Assembly (NCBI RefSeq): GCF_015645465.1
Contig: NZ_JADOEL010000012.1
Span: 1-64,000, forward strand
Length of the DNA: 64,000 bases
Source: Herminiimonas contaminans
GTDB lineage: Bacteria; Pseudomonadota; Gammaproteobacteria; Burkholderiales; Burkholderiaceae_D
Direction of reading: 5' to 3'
In this document: positions 8,643 to 17,598 of the stretch, piece after piece
Layout of the letters: every line of letters begins with the position of its first letter
Position numbering within the stretch: position 1 is the first letter of the stretch
The notes under the pieces: model-generated
Database searches by the model: none
Seen by the model: the letters and a program-made list of their open reading frames with translations, nothing else
Told to the model about the DNA's origin: nothing
Made by a program: the position numbers and the translations under genes

Positions 8643-9160
8643 TGCGCTACATCCTCCCCCTCGTCGCATTCCTCATCCTGGCAGTAGTACTCGGCCTCGG
8701 TCTCCAACGTGATCCGCGCGCGCTGCCCTCGGCCTTGCTGGATAGACCGGCTCCAATGATAGAGCTGCCGTTATTGAATGAAGCACAGCGTCAGTTTGAC
8801 TCCAGCAAATTGCAAGGGCAGGTCTGGCTGCTCAATGTATGGGCTTCATGGTGCGGTCCCTGCCGTGAAGAATTACCCGCACTGAAAGTGCTGGCAAGTC
8901 GCGACCAGGTTCCGCTGTACGGTTTGAATTACAAGGACGATACCGAGGAAGCCCGTTTGCTCCTGCAACAGGTTGGCAATCCTTATCTGGCATCGGCGGT
9001 CGACAGCAAAGGCCGCGTTGGTATGGACTATGGTGTGCAAGGCGTGCCCGAAACCTTTGTGATCGATGCTGGCGGACGCATACGTTATCGCCATGTGGGT
9101 CCGGTCACGGCTGAAGTATGGCGCGAAAAATTGCTGCCACTGGTGAGGTCCTTGCAATGA
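8642..9160 (+). CDS. ccmG: CcmG/DsbE thiol:disulfide oxidoreductase
   Basis: A membrane-anchored thioredoxin-fold protein of 172 residues, with the signal anchor at residues 4-21. The active site is WCGPC with Cys71 and Cys74, and the cis-proline loop (GVPETFVID) lies near the C-terminus. The periplasmic domain keeps apocytochrome and CcmH cysteines reduced before heme attachment. It sits between ccmF and ccmH, overlapping both by a few bases. Confidence 0.95.
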   Translation: MRYILPLVAFLILAVVLGLGLQRDPRALPSALLDRPAPMIELPLLNEAQRQFDSSKLQGQVWLLNVWASWCGPCREELPALKVLASRDQVPLYGLNYKDDTEEARLLLQQVGNPYLASAVDSKGRVGMDYGVQGVPETFVIDAGGRIRYRHVGPVTAEVWREKLLPLVRSLQ

Positions 9161-9600
9161 GAAAGCTGACTTTGCTCCTGAGCCTGCTGCTGGTGACGCC
9201 ATTGTATGCGGTCGACCAGGCTGAACTCGATGCGCGCGAAGCACGCTTGGCGGCGCAGTTGCGTTGCGTAGTGTGCCAGAATCAGACCGTTGCGGAATCG
9301 AATGCACCGCTGGCGGCCGACATGCGTACCGAAATACGCAAGCAATTGGAAAATGGCAGTAGCGATCAGCAGGTCATCGATTTTTTTGAGCAGCGTTATG
9401 GCAGCTTCGTGCACTATCTCCCGCCATTCCGTCCTGCCACTTGGCTGCTCTGGGGAGCACCTTTCCTGTTTGGCCTGTGTGGACTGTTCCTGTTGTTCCG
9501 CGTACTGCGCCGCCGCAGCCGTGAGCCGCATGCTACGCCACTGACTGAAGAGCAACGCGCACAGGCTCGTCGTTTGTTGCATGAGGATGCACAACCATGA
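9157..9600 (+). CDS. ccmH: CcmH, apocytochrome c thiol-handling subunit of the heme lyase
   Basis: 147 residues: a cleavable-type signal peptide (to about residue 18, PLYA), the redox motif LRCVVCQNQ (Cys37, Cys40), a three-helix bundle, and one C-terminal transmembrane helix at about 103-123. This matches the short CcmH (CycL) form found when the TPR part is a separate gene, as here. The ATG at 9157 overlaps the ccmG stop as ATGA; a GTG or ATG further upstream would lie inside ccmG. Confidence 0.93.
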   Translation: MRKLTLLLSLLLVTPLYAVDQAELDAREARLAAQLRCVVCQNQTVAESNAPLAADMRTEIRKQLENGSSDQQVIDFFEQRYGSFVHYLPPFRPATWLLWGAPFLFGLCGLFLLFRVLRRRSREPHATPLTEEQRAQARRLLHEDAQP

Positions 9601-9610
9601 GGAGCATGGC

Positions 9611-10867
9611 ATGAACGCATTGTGGCCCTTATGGGTAAGCGCGCTTGCACTATTGCTGCTGACTCTGGGTGGCTTGCTGTGGCCGCTATTGCGCGAGTCC
9701 AGTGAGACGGTTACTGGCAATCCGGGGGCAGATGTACGCCTGCGTCAGATCTATCGCACCCAGCTCGCAGAACTGGAACGCGAACACCAGCGCAAGTCAT
9801 TGACAGATGATGACTATGCGCAAGCTGTCGTTGAACTGGAGCGACGCCTGCTGGAAGATCTGGACGGCATTCCTGCCCCTGTCCAGCTGGCAAAGGAAGG
9901 TGTATGGCGTAAACGCATGCCAGCGGCATTCCTGAGTGTGCTGCTACCTGCTGTTGCGTTTGTACTGTATCTTCAGGTCGGTGATCCGCGTGCTGCGGCC
10001 ACGGTAGCCATGGGGACGCCGGATATCCACGCCAATACTGGTGCCGATGTAGAAGACATGGTGCGACGACTGGAAGAACGCTTGCGCGAGACGCCGGATA
10101 ATCTCGAAGGCTGGATCGTGCTCGCCCGTTCACGTGAGGTACTGGAAGATTTTCCGGCAGCTACCGCTGCCTATCAGCGCGCGCTGGAACTGGCGGTGCA
10201 GCAGAAAACGCCACCAGCATTGCAAGCGCGTCTATATGCCGACATGGCCGATGCGATGGCGTCCGCGCGCGGCGGTGCATTGGATAAGCCGGTGCAAGCC
10301 GCACTCAACTCTGCGTTGCAACTGGATGCCGAGCAACCCAAGGCACTGGCACTCGCCGGTACCGCAGCCTTGCGTGAAGATGACCTCGCCGGGGCGCGGC
10401 AATATTGGCAGCGCTTGTTGAAATTACTGGAGCCTGATTCCGACATGGCCTTGCGTGTGCAAAACGATCTCGCGCGTCTGGAACCTGGCAAGCAAGACCA
10501 GGCACCAGCCGAAATCAAATCCCTGGCTGGGCTGACTGGAACCGTGCGTTTGGATCCTGCTTTACAGGACAGGGTTGAACCAGGCGATACCGTATTCATC
10601 GTGGCGCGTGCAGCGGAAACCGGTCGCATGCCAGTGGCGGTACTACGTCTGACTGCAGCACAATTGCCTGCGCAATTCAAACTCGATGATACGAATGCGA
10701 TGACGCCTGATATGCCGCTGTCGCGTTTCGACGAACTGATGATAGAAGCACGTATCAGTCGTTCCGGCACCGCGCAGAGACAACCCGGCCAGCCTGTCAG
10801 CATCGTGCAGACCGTGCGGCGCGGCAGTGCTGGACTCACCTTGTTGATAGGGGCGATTGAGCCTTAA
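9611..10867 (+). CDS. ccmI: CcmI/CycH, TPR apocytochrome chaperone
   Basis: The last gene of the operon, 418 residues. Two transmembrane helices near the N-terminus (about 4-24 and 97-117) flank a cytoplasmic leucine-zipper-like loop (RQIYRTQLAELEREHQ). A periplasmic TPR domain (about 150-280) and a C-terminal beta domain (about 300-418) follow. CcmI presents apocytochrome c to the CcmF/H ligase. The ATG at 9611 is chosen for its GAGGA site 8-13 bp upstream, overlapping the ccmH stop. Together with CcmH it corresponds to the long fused CcmH of enterobacteria. Confidence 0.9.
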   Translation: MNALWPLWVSALALLLLTLGGLLWPLLRESSETVTGNPGADVRLRQIYRTQLAELEREHQRKSLTDDDYAQAVVELERRLLEDLDGIPAPVQLAKEGVWRKRMPAAFLSVLLPAVAFVLYLQVGDPRAAATVAMGTPDIHANTGADVEDMVRRLEERLRETPDNLEGWIVLARSREVLEDFPAATAAYQRALELAVQQKTPPALQARLYADMADAMASARGGALDKPVQAALNSALQLDAEQPKALALAGTAALREDDLAGARQYWQRLLKLLEPDSDMALRVQNDLARLEPGKQDQAPAEIKSLAGLTGTVRLDPALQDRVEPGDTVFIVARAAETGRMPVAVLRLTAAQLPAQFKLDDTNAMTPDMPLSRFDELMIEARISRSGTAQRQPGQPVSIVQTVRRGSAGLTLLIGAIEP

Positions 10868-10927
10868 CGATAGTCTGGAGAATCTGCTGGTGTTGAAACG
10901 GTCAGGACCTGTAATCAATCGTGATGT

Positions 10928-11497
10928 TCAGACCTTCAGAGCCCCACGAAATCCCCGCACTGCATAGTAGGACGATGCACCGTTGTGATAGATGAAGATG
11001 TGCCCGTAGCGAAAATCGGCGAATAAGGCACCACCAAGCTTGCGTATGTCGGCAGGTGTTTGTATCCAGCTCGATGTTTTGGCATCGATCGTAACGAACT
11101 TTTGCAGTTCGCGATACTGCTCTTCGGACAGCATCTCTATGCCCATATCCGCCGCCATATCCATTGCGCTGCCTGCCGGCACATGTTCCTTCCTGGTTTC
11201 GAGTGCTGCGCGGTCATAGCATATGCTGCGGCGTCCTTTAGGCGTTTCAGCGGCGCAATCATAAAAGACGTACTCATCCTTCTTTTTGCCATCGCTGATG
11301 ACATCCGGTTCACCGCCGGTTCTTTCCATCTCGCTGAGCGACCATAGCTTGCCCGGATCGACATCCAGCCTGGCTACGACAGCAGGCCAACTCATGTCCT
11401 TGTGTCGGCGCATGTTTTCTTCGAAACGATGCTTGAGTGTTGCCAGCAGCTTGTCGCGCTCGGTAGTAGTTAAAGTCTGGGCTTTAGTCTTGGACAT
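10928..11497 (-). CDS. DUF4256 family protein
   Basis: A 189-residue soluble protein. Its features match the DUF4256 family of unknown function: an N-terminal helical segment (TERDKLLATLKHRFEENMRRH), the block EMERTGGEPDVI, and the C-terminal block GGALFADFRYGHIFIYHNGA with a conserved aromatic/His cluster. No signal peptide or membrane segment. It is convergent with ccmI, separated by 60 bp, and divergent from the thioesterase gene at 11606. Its function cannot be stated. Confidence 0.8.
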   Translation of the reverse strand: MSKTKAQTLTTTERDKLLATLKHRFEENMRRHKDMSWPAVVARLDVDPGKLWSLSEMERTGGEPDVISDGKKKDEYVFYDCAAETPKGRRSICYDRAALETRKEHVPAGSAMDMAADMGIEMLSEEQYRELQKFVTIDAKTSSWIQTPADIRKLGGALFADFRYGHIFIYHNGASSYYAVRGFRGALKV

Positions 11498-11605
11498 TTT
11501 GTCTTCATCTCCTCGCTCATACAGTCATTCCGGGATGAAAATATGGGAATAATCATACCCGGGTAATATGGCAGCATTGCATTTCCCTGGATAAATACTA
11601 CGACC

Positions 11606-12082
11606 ATGGCTAACAAACTCCCCGTACTGGAATACCTGCAAAAATCCCTGGCTGGCACGCTGCAGGATGGCGACACCACGCATATGCAGTACCCCACTCC
11701 GATTTCGCAAACACTGGGGATACGCATCGTTGAAGTTGGCCTCGGTACGGCCACAGTAGAGATAGATGCATCGCCGGATTTGCACGGCAATCAGCAGGCA
11801 ACTGTTCACGGGGGCTTAATGTGTGAGCTGGCAGATGCGGCAATCGGAACCGCGCATTCAACGCTAATGGCAGAAGGTGAATCATTCGCCAGCATTGATT
11901 TAAAGATTAATTTCTTCCGTCCGGTCTGGGCCACCAGATTGCGCGCTACCGCCAAGCCGATACAAAGCGGGCGCACCATCACTCACTACACCTGCGAGAT
12001 AGTGCGTGAAGATGGCAAGGCGGCTGCGACAGTGATCAGTTCTGTCATGACCTTGCGTGGGGAAAAAGCCCAGGGAAGATAA
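11606..12082 (+). CDS. PaaI-family hotdog thioesterase
   Basis: 158 residues with a single hotdog domain. The signature VHGGLMCELADAAIGTA around residues 72-88 is the PaaI-type catalytic helix (HGG, with the acidic residue in ELADAA). Such enzymes hydrolyse acyl- or aryl-CoA thioesters in the cytoplasm. The substrate cannot be predicted, and no phenylacetate genes lie nearby. The stop at 12082 abuts the convergent helicase gene (end 12085), leaving no room for a separate terminator. Confidence 0.85.
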   Translation: MANKLPVLEYLQKSLAGTLQDGDTTHMQYPTPISQTLGIRIVEVGLGTATVEIDASPDLHGNQQATVHGGLMCELADAAIGTAHSTLMAEGESFASIDLKINFFRPVWATRLRATAKPIQSGRTITHYTCEIVREDGKAAATVISSVMTLRGEKAQGR

Positions 12083-12084
12083 GG

Positions 12085-14343
12085 CTACTGCACCTGCCAC
12101 CACGCTGGCAGCAAGTCCATCACATCCGGCCGCGCAAAGCGATCATCAATCAGGTGGATATAGCCACGGTCATCCTGCGTGCGGATGACGCGACCGGCAG
12201 CCTGCACCACTTTCTGCATGCCCGGATAGAGATAGGTGTAGTCATAGCCTTTGCCGAAAATCTGATCCATACGCACACGCATTTCTTCATTGATCGGATT
12301 CATTTGCGGCAAGCCTAAGGTAGCGACGAACGCACCGATCAGGCGCTCACCCGGCAAATCCACGCCTTCAGCAAACGCGCCACCGAGTACGGCAAAGCCT
12401 ATGCCCTGCCCGCCATCAGTGAAACGCGCGAGAAAGTCCTGCTTTTCACTTTCACCCATGCCACGTGACTGCTGCCAGATCGTGACATCCGGATACAGTT
12501 CAGCAAATAAATCAAGGACCTGCTGCAGGTAATCAAAGCTGCTGAAGAATGCCAGGTAGTTGCCCGGCGTATGGCTGTACTGCGCAGCGATCAGCTTGGC
12601 GATAGGTGCCAGCGAGTGCGACCGGTGCTGGTAGCGGGTCGAGATGGTGCGCGCTATGCGTACGGATAATTGCTGCGCCATGAATGGTGACTCCACATCT
12701 ATCCATGCCGTGTCGTCCGGCAGTCCCAGCATGTCGGAATAGAAATGATGCGGCCCCAGCGTGGCGGAGAATAAGGTGACAGTATGTGCAGTGGCGAAGC
12801 GTTGCTTGAGGAAAGGTGCCGGCACGATATTGCGTATGCACAGCGTCGCTTGCGGCTTGTTGCCGGACATGTCCGTGGTGATATCAAACATCGAATGCTC
12901 GCCAAACACCTCAGCCAGTTTGGAAAACTGCATCGCATCGAAGTAAAAGCGTTGCAGCTCCGGACTCACGCTATCCGGCTCATCCGTCATCAGATCGGTG
13001 ATATCGGTACCGGCCTGCTGCAAGGCAAACAGGAATTTTTCCGCGATCGCGTGATACACCGCGTACTCGGCTTCCTGATTGCGATACAAGTCATTCCACT
13101 GTCGATTGACGCGATCCAGTACCGTCTTCAATGATTTGGGCGCTGACTTGCGCGCGTAGCGGAAGCTGCTTTGCGTCAGCTCGGCGCTATACATCTTGCG
13201 CGCACGCTCCACCATATTGTGTGCTTCATCCACCAGCACGGCGACACGCCAGTCATTCTCTACGGTCAGGCCATACAGCATCGCGCTGATGTCGAAGTAG
13301 TAGTTGTAATCCCCGACCACCACATCACTCCACCGCACCAACTCCTGGCTCAGGTAATACGGGCAGACCTGATGCGCGAGCGCGATGGCGCGCAAGGCTT
13401 GCTGATCCAGTACCGCTGCCCGGACTGCAGCCTGGCGTGCAGCCACGACGCGATCATAGAATCCCTGCGCCAATGGACAGGACTCACCGTGGCAGGCCTT
13501 ATCCGGATGCTCACATGCCTTGTCACGTGCGACCAACTCCAACACGCGCAATGGCAAGACGGCAGAGTCCTTGCCCTTGCCGATCAACTCCATCGCATCC
13601 AGCGCCAGAGCACGGCCCGGTGTCTTCGCTGCCAGGAAGAATATCTTGTCCAGTTTTTGCCCCGGGCTGGCTTTCAGCAAGGGGAAGATGGTCGCAACTG
13701 TCTTGCCTATGCCGGTCGGTGCCTGCGCCATCAGATGACGACCGGACAGTGCTGCCTTGTAAACTGATTCAGCCAGATGACGTTGCCCGGGACGGAATTC
13801 CGCATGCGGGAACGCCAGTCCGGTCAGTGCCGTATCGCGCGCCAGCCTGTGCTGGGTCTCTTGTTCCGCCCATGCCACGAAGCGCTCGCACAAGTGATCG
13901 AAATGCAGCTCCAGCGCATCGGCCGAGTGCTTCTCGACCAGCATGGTTTCTTTTTGCGTGCCGATATCAAAGTAGACCAGCGCGACATTGATTTCTTTCA
14001 AGCCGCGCGTCTGGCACAGCAGCCATGCATATACCTTGACCTGCGCCCAATGCAGCTGGCGGTGGTTGTCGGGCATCGCATGCAGATCGCCGCGGAAGGT
14101 TTTGATTTCTTCAACCCGGTTGTAGCCAGGATCATAGCCGTCTGCGCGACCACGTACGCGCAACTGCTTATAGAGTCCGCTCAGGCTGACCTCTGCTTCG
14201 TAATGTTTGCCACGTCGGGACACCACCGTGCCGTGACCGGCTATGCCTTGCTGTGCGGTCGGTGCGGGCGTGAAGCGCAAGTCCAGGTCCCCGACCTTGG
14301 CCGCGAATTCGCACAGGGTGCGCACGGCGACGACATAGCTCAC
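12085..14343 (-). CDS. XPD/DinG-like Fe-S DNA helicase with N-terminal nuclease-like domain
   Basis: About 752 residues. The N-terminal 150 carry a RecB/Cas4-type PD-(D/E)xK pattern (GRADGYD then VEEIKT, about residues 65-82). The rest is a superfamily 2 helicase of the DEAD_2/XPD type: Walker A APTGIGKT near 210, four cysteines (CEHPDKACHGESC and VCPYY) consistent with a 4Fe-4S cluster, a DEAH box in VDEAHN, and a C-terminal motif VI around QAAGRVIRT. The GTG at 14343 is preferred because it overlaps the upstream nuclease stop as GTGA; an ATG at 14361 is also possible. It probably unwinds and trims damaged DNA together with the FAN1-type nuclease, and would share the LexA-controlled promoter. 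Confidence 0.85.
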   Translation of the reverse strand: MSYVVAVRTLCEFAAKVGDLDLRFTPAPTAQQGIAGHGTVVSRRGKHYEAEVSLSGLYKQLRVRGRADGYDPGYNRVEEIKTFRGDLHAMPDNHRQLHWAQVKVYAWLLCQTRGLKEINVALVYFDIGTQKETMLVEKHSADALELHFDHLCERFVAWAEQETQHRLARDTALTGLAFPHAEFRPGQRHLAESVYKAALSGRHLMAQAPTGIGKTVATIFPLLKASPGQKLDKIFFLAAKTPGRALALDAMELIGKGKDSAVLPLRVLELVARDKACEHPDKACHGESCPLAQGFYDRVVAARQAAVRAAVLDQQALRAIALAHQVCPYYLSQELVRWSDVVVGDYNYYFDISAMLYGLTVENDWRVAVLVDEAHNMVERARKMYSAELTQSSFRYARKSAPKSLKTVLDRVNRQWNDLYRNQEAEYAVYHAIAEKFLFALQQAGTDITDLMTDEPDSVSPELQRFYFDAMQFSKLAEVFGEHSMFDITTDMSGNKPQATLCIRNIVPAPFLKQRFATAHTVTLFSATLGPHHFYSDMLGLPDDTAWIDVESPFMAQQLSVRIARTISTRYQHRSHSLAPIAKLIAAQYSHTPGNYLAFFSSFDYLQQVLDLFAELYPDVTIWQQSRGMGESEKQDFLARFTDGGQGIGFAVLGGAFAEGVDLPGERLIGAFVATLGLPQMNPINEEMRVRMDQIFGKGYDYTYLYPGMQKVVQAAGRVIRTQDDRGYIHLIDDRFARPDVMDLLPAWWQVQ

Positions 14344-15989
14344 GCGGCCTGCTCCGACCATTGCACATAGGTGACCGCCACCGGCATCTGGTGCGCTATG
14401 CAGTAATTGATCCAGCGTATCTGGTTATCCTGCAGGCGGTCGCCTGGCCCTTTCACTTCCAGCATGCGGTAACGTTGCTCTTGCGGCCAGAACTGAATCA
14501 GGTCAGGCAAGCCGGATCGATTGGCCGGGATATCGCGCAAGATACGTTCGAAATACTTTTTCAAATGTGCCGCCGGGATGCAGTGCAAGGCCAGCTTCAG
14601 CAACTCTTCATCTACCGTGCTCCAGAATACGAACGGCGACTGGATGTTGGTTTTCGCATGAAAGGTGTTCATGATGGCTTGCTGGTAACGCCCGTCATCA
14701 AGCTGCGCCAGGCACACATCAAACAAATCCTGCCGTTTTTGCACGAAGTCAGGATGATGCAAATCGACAGGCCCCTGATGGAAAGGATGGAAGAATGCAC
14801 CCGGCAAGGCAGCAAATACCGCAGGCCAGCATAACAAGCCAAACAAGGTATTGATCAGCGCATTCTCGACATAGAACACTGGCGCCTCTGCGCTGGAATA
14901 ATGTGCTTGCACCACCTGCTCCACAGATGCCGGCAAGGCCGGATAAGGCAAACTCAGGCTTAGTTCGTCGATCGCAGGCGCTTTGTCGGCCAGCACCTTT
15001 GCATGCCCTGCCTTGCGTCGCAAACGCGGCAACATGCGCAATAAAGCCTGCTGCTCGGTTTCGCTTTCCGCTTGCTGCCATGCAGTCATGGCCAGTGCAT
15101 ATGCATCCGCCTCGGCACCGCTCTTTTCCAGCACGCGTATGGTACGCACACGCGCTCCAGCGTAGTCGCAGTTGCGATAAAGCGCGAGTGCACTGTCCAG
15201 TTCATTACAGCGTTCATACTCTTGCGCAAAGCGAAACAACAGTTTGTTGCGCCGCCCTTCCAGCCAGCTATTTGCATAAGGCACTGTCGGTATATCCGGC
15301 AATATCTCATCCAGATACTCGCCTTCATCAAAGCGCTGACGGCAATGATGCAGATGCAGATAATCGTCTATATCCTGCCGTGAACGAAATCCGCGCGAGG
15401 TTTCTGAGAATTCGACCACTTCATAGCGATAAATGCCCAGATCCGACAGCACGAACTCTGACCAGTCCTGGTACAGATTGCCAAAGAACATCAGGCGCAA
15501 ACGTTCACACAGCGCTGTGACCTGCACCGCATAAATGGATTCGGCCAACTCCGGTGCCCAGCGCGTCATCGGCTGGCTGTCGGGGAAAGCCTGCGCCAGT
15601 TCTTCCAGCATTTCATGCTTCCTGGCCGTGCTGGCGGCTGCAGAGTAGCGAAACGCTTGCGCCAGCTCGGCCTTGCGCAACAAGGCAAATAGCTGCGTTA
15701 CATCCAGGGACGGGTTTTGCACTATCCATCCCAGCGCAAGCAAAGGTGCGGCCGCAGCATCCGGGCAGCCTATTTCTGCATAACGCAATTTACCCGAGCG
15801 GAAGACCTCACCCTTACGCATCACCATGCGTACCAGCAAGGCACGCGATGCCTGCGGCAGCGTCGGGAATTGTTCGATGAAGTTACGCTCGTCATCGGCC
15901 AACAAATCGCTGTAACGCTGCGCGATCCAGTCAAGGACGCGCTGGAAGTTCTGCAGGTAGTAGAACGGGTCAGGAAGCGTAATGGGCAT
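14340..15989 (-). CDS. FAN1-type VRR-NUC structure-specific nuclease
   Basis: 549 residues ending in a VRR-NUC domain with a clear PD-(D/E)xK core: DLIQFWPQ (Asp496), then EVKGPGDRLQDNQIRW with Glu511 and Lys513. The long helical N-terminal part (SAP-like and TPR-like helices) matches bacterial homologues of FAN1, the nuclease that processes interstrand crosslinks and 5' flaps. It is the first gene of a two-gene operon with the helicase and overlaps it by 4 bp. A LexA box lies 63 bp upstream of the ATG, so SOS induction is expected. Bacterial FAN1 from Pseudomonas is biochemically established; the role here is inferred. Confidence 0.88.
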   Translation of the reverse strand: MPITLPDPFYYLQNFQRVLDWIAQRYSDLLADDERNFIEQFPTLPQASRALLVRMVMRKGEVFRSGKLRYAEIGCPDAAAAPLLALGWIVQNPSLDVTQLFALLRKAELAQAFRYSAAASTARKHEMLEELAQAFPDSQPMTRWAPELAESIYAVQVTALCERLRLMFFGNLYQDWSEFVLSDLGIYRYEVVEFSETSRGFRSRQDIDDYLHLHHCRQRFDEGEYLDEILPDIPTVPYANSWLEGRRNKLLFRFAQEYERCNELDSALALYRNCDYAGARVRTIRVLEKSGAEADAYALAMTAWQQAESETEQQALLRMLPRLRRKAGHAKVLADKAPAIDELSLSLPYPALPASVEQVVQAHYSSAEAPVFYVENALINTLFGLLCWPAVFAALPGAFFHPFHQGPVDLHHPDFVQKRQDLFDVCLAQLDDGRYQQAIMNTFHAKTNIQSPFVFWSTVDEELLKLALHCIPAAHLKKYFERILRDIPANRSGLPDLIQFWPQEQRYRMLEVKGPGDRLQDNQIRWINYCIAHQMPVAVTYVQWSEQAA

Positions 15990-16051
15990 GGGTGCAGCGA
16001 CAGAATATTCGATGAGTTACAGCTGTTAGCGTATGGCCGGGTCAGGTTTAG

Positions 16052-16071
16052 TACTGGATATAAAAACAGTA
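16052..16071 (-). promoter_or_regulatory. LexA (SOS) box upstream of the FAN1/helicase operon
   Basis: TACTGGATATAAAAACAGTA matches the LexA consensus of CTG, ten AT-rich bases, then CAG, with the flanking TA/TA also conserved. It lies 63 bp upstream of the nuclease start, where a promoter would be expected, and 127 bp upstream of the divergent DUF2165 gene. The function of the downstream genes (DNA repair) supports it. Which gene it controls is inferred from distance. Confidence 0.85.
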
Positions 16072-16197
16072 TATTGAAGAGCCAGAATAACCGCAATGGC
16101 TGACAGGGAATAGCAATTCCATCTTGTTTAAAAAGAGTGCAACGCTTATTATCCAAGGCGTTTCTTTGGTATTTAAAGCCTTACTTCAGGAATCTCC

Positions 16198-16683
16198 ATG
16201 TCTGTCACCACTTCCATCTGGCTATTTCAGGTCGTCATCGCTATCGGCCTGGCCAACTGGCTCTCAATCGCGGCGATCAATAATCTGCGCGCATTCCGCG
16301 CATCGGTTTGGGCCGTCGGCAATACCATGGCCATGACACCATTAAGCGAAGAACCGCGCATAGATATTCCCTTGCAAACACGTGCAATCACATCTCCGGC
16401 CCTGCATCGCCTTGCCCTTGTCGTCGTGATCATTCTGCAAATCATTGCTGCGGTAGCTTGCTGGATGGGTTGTTATCAATTAGCGCTCGCGGGCAACCTG
16501 CATGCTGCACGACCATTACTCAACCTCGCCTTGTGCAGCTTTGCCGCCTTCATCTTTGCCATGCATTTAGGCGGAATATGGTTCGCGTACTGGATACGCC
16601 AGGGCGAGCTGCAACTGACGCACATCAGTTTGCTGCTGTGGGCACTGTTAGCCTTTTTCCTTTTTAATATCACCTGGATATAG
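16198..16683 (+). CDS. DUF2165 family membrane protein
   Basis: 161 residues with four predicted transmembrane helices (about 8-28, 65-88, 104-124, 139-159). The first helix is followed by NNLRAFRA, and the periplasmic or cytoplasmic segment contains TRAITSPALHRLAL; both are hallmarks of the DUF2165 family of small integral membrane proteins. The function of the family is unknown. It is divergent from the FAN1 nuclease gene and is followed after 6 bp by a TPR gene, suggesting a small operon. Confidence 0.8.
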   Translation: MSVTTSIWLFQVVIAIGLANWLSIAAINNLRAFRASVWAVGNTMAMTPLSEEPRIDIPLQTRAITSPALHRLALVVVIILQIIAAVACWMGCYQLALAGNLHAARPLLNLALCSFAAFIFAMHLGGIWFAYWIRQGELQLTHISLLLWALLAFFLFNITWI

Positions 16684-16689
16684 TCAACC

Positions 16690-17001
16690 ATGCGTGAACG
16701 TCTGGAGAAACTGCTGGCTGAAGGGCGCGACAACGCCCTGCTCCGTTTCGGTCTCGGCAACGCCTGCCTGCAGGAAGATGATGCTGCCAGCGCTGTTCTT
16801 CATTTACAGCAAGCGACACTGCAAAATCCTGCCTACTCTGCGGCATGGAAACTACTGGGTGTTGCCTTGCGGAAGCTGGAACGCCTGGACGAGGCTGAAC
16901 AGGCCTGGAATAGCGGCTTAAAAGTCGCACAGGAACAAGGCGACCTGCAGGCGGTCAAGGAAATGACGGTCTTCGTCAAACGCCTGCACCAAGCTAAGTG
17001 A
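16690..17001 (+). CDS. Small TPR protein
   Basis: 103 residues made almost wholly of tetratricopeptide-type helix pairs: ALLRFGLGNACLQEDDAASA and AAWKLLGVALRKLERLDEAE show the G/A-x-L/Y-x-x-x-G and later E-A repeats. TPRs mediate protein-protein contacts; no catalytic residues or export signal are present. It lies 6 bp after the DUF2165 gene and 15 bp before a GNAT gene, so the three may be co-transcribed. The partner is unknown. Confidence 0.8.
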   Translation: MRERLEKLLAEGRDNALLRFGLGNACLQEDDAASAVLHLQQATLQNPAYSAAWKLLGVALRKLERLDEAEQAWNSGLKVAQEQGDLQAVKEMTVFVKRLHQAK

Positions 17002-17016
17002 GAGCGAAGCACTTAC

Positions 17017-17592
17017 ATGCACGGCACTTCGTCTTCACATCAAGCTGATGGCATCTCCTTAAGGCCTATCCAGTGGCCACAGGATGCAGAAAAGATCGCA
17101 TCGCTGGACGCGTCCTACAGCAGCTTGTACACATATGAAACCAGGCAGAACGGGCTGGGCTTTTCTTTGCACCAGGTCGAGCGCGCAGAGCCTTTCCATA
17201 AAAGCTATCCGATGGAGGACATCGCAGATGACGCGCGGGATGCCGACGTCGCCTGGATTGCTGAAGACAGCTCCGGCAAAGTGGCCGGCTTTGCGACCGC
17301 CGCATATCAGGAGTGGAATCGCAGCGTGCTGATTACCGGAATCTTTGTCGCTCCTGCATACAAGCAGCAAGGCATAGGCCGCAGCCTGCTCGAATTGATA
17401 GACAAGTTTGCCCGCACTACTTCGGCACGGTGTTTGCAGCTGGAGACGCAGAATACCAACGTCCCCGCCATCAATTTTTATCTGAAAGCAGGCTTCCGCC
17501 TGAGCGGCATCAATGTCGATCTTTACGATCCACATCAGGTACAGGCCGGGGAAGCCGCCTTGTACTTCACACGCGCATTAGCACCTGCCTGA
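17017..17592 (+). CDS. GNAT-family N-acetyltransferase
   Basis: 191 residues. The acetyl-CoA binding motif A is VAPAYKQQGIGRSLLELID (about residues 109-127), with the Q-Q-G-I-G pyrophosphate loop. Motif B follows as NVPAINFYLKAGFRLSG. The family transfers acetyl groups from acetyl-CoA to amines; the substrate is not predictable. It ends 6 bp from the convergent DUF1304 gene. Confidence 0.88.
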   Translation: MHGTSSSHQADGISLRPIQWPQDAEKIASLDASYSSLYTYETRQNGLGFSLHQVERAEPFHKSYPMEDIADDARDADVAWIAEDSSGKVAGFATAAYQEWNRSVLITGIFVAPAYKQQGIGRSLLELIDKFARTTSARCLQLETQNTNVPAINFYLKAGFRLSGINVDLYDPHQVQAGEAALYFTRALAPA

Positions 17593-17598
17593 TCCAGG

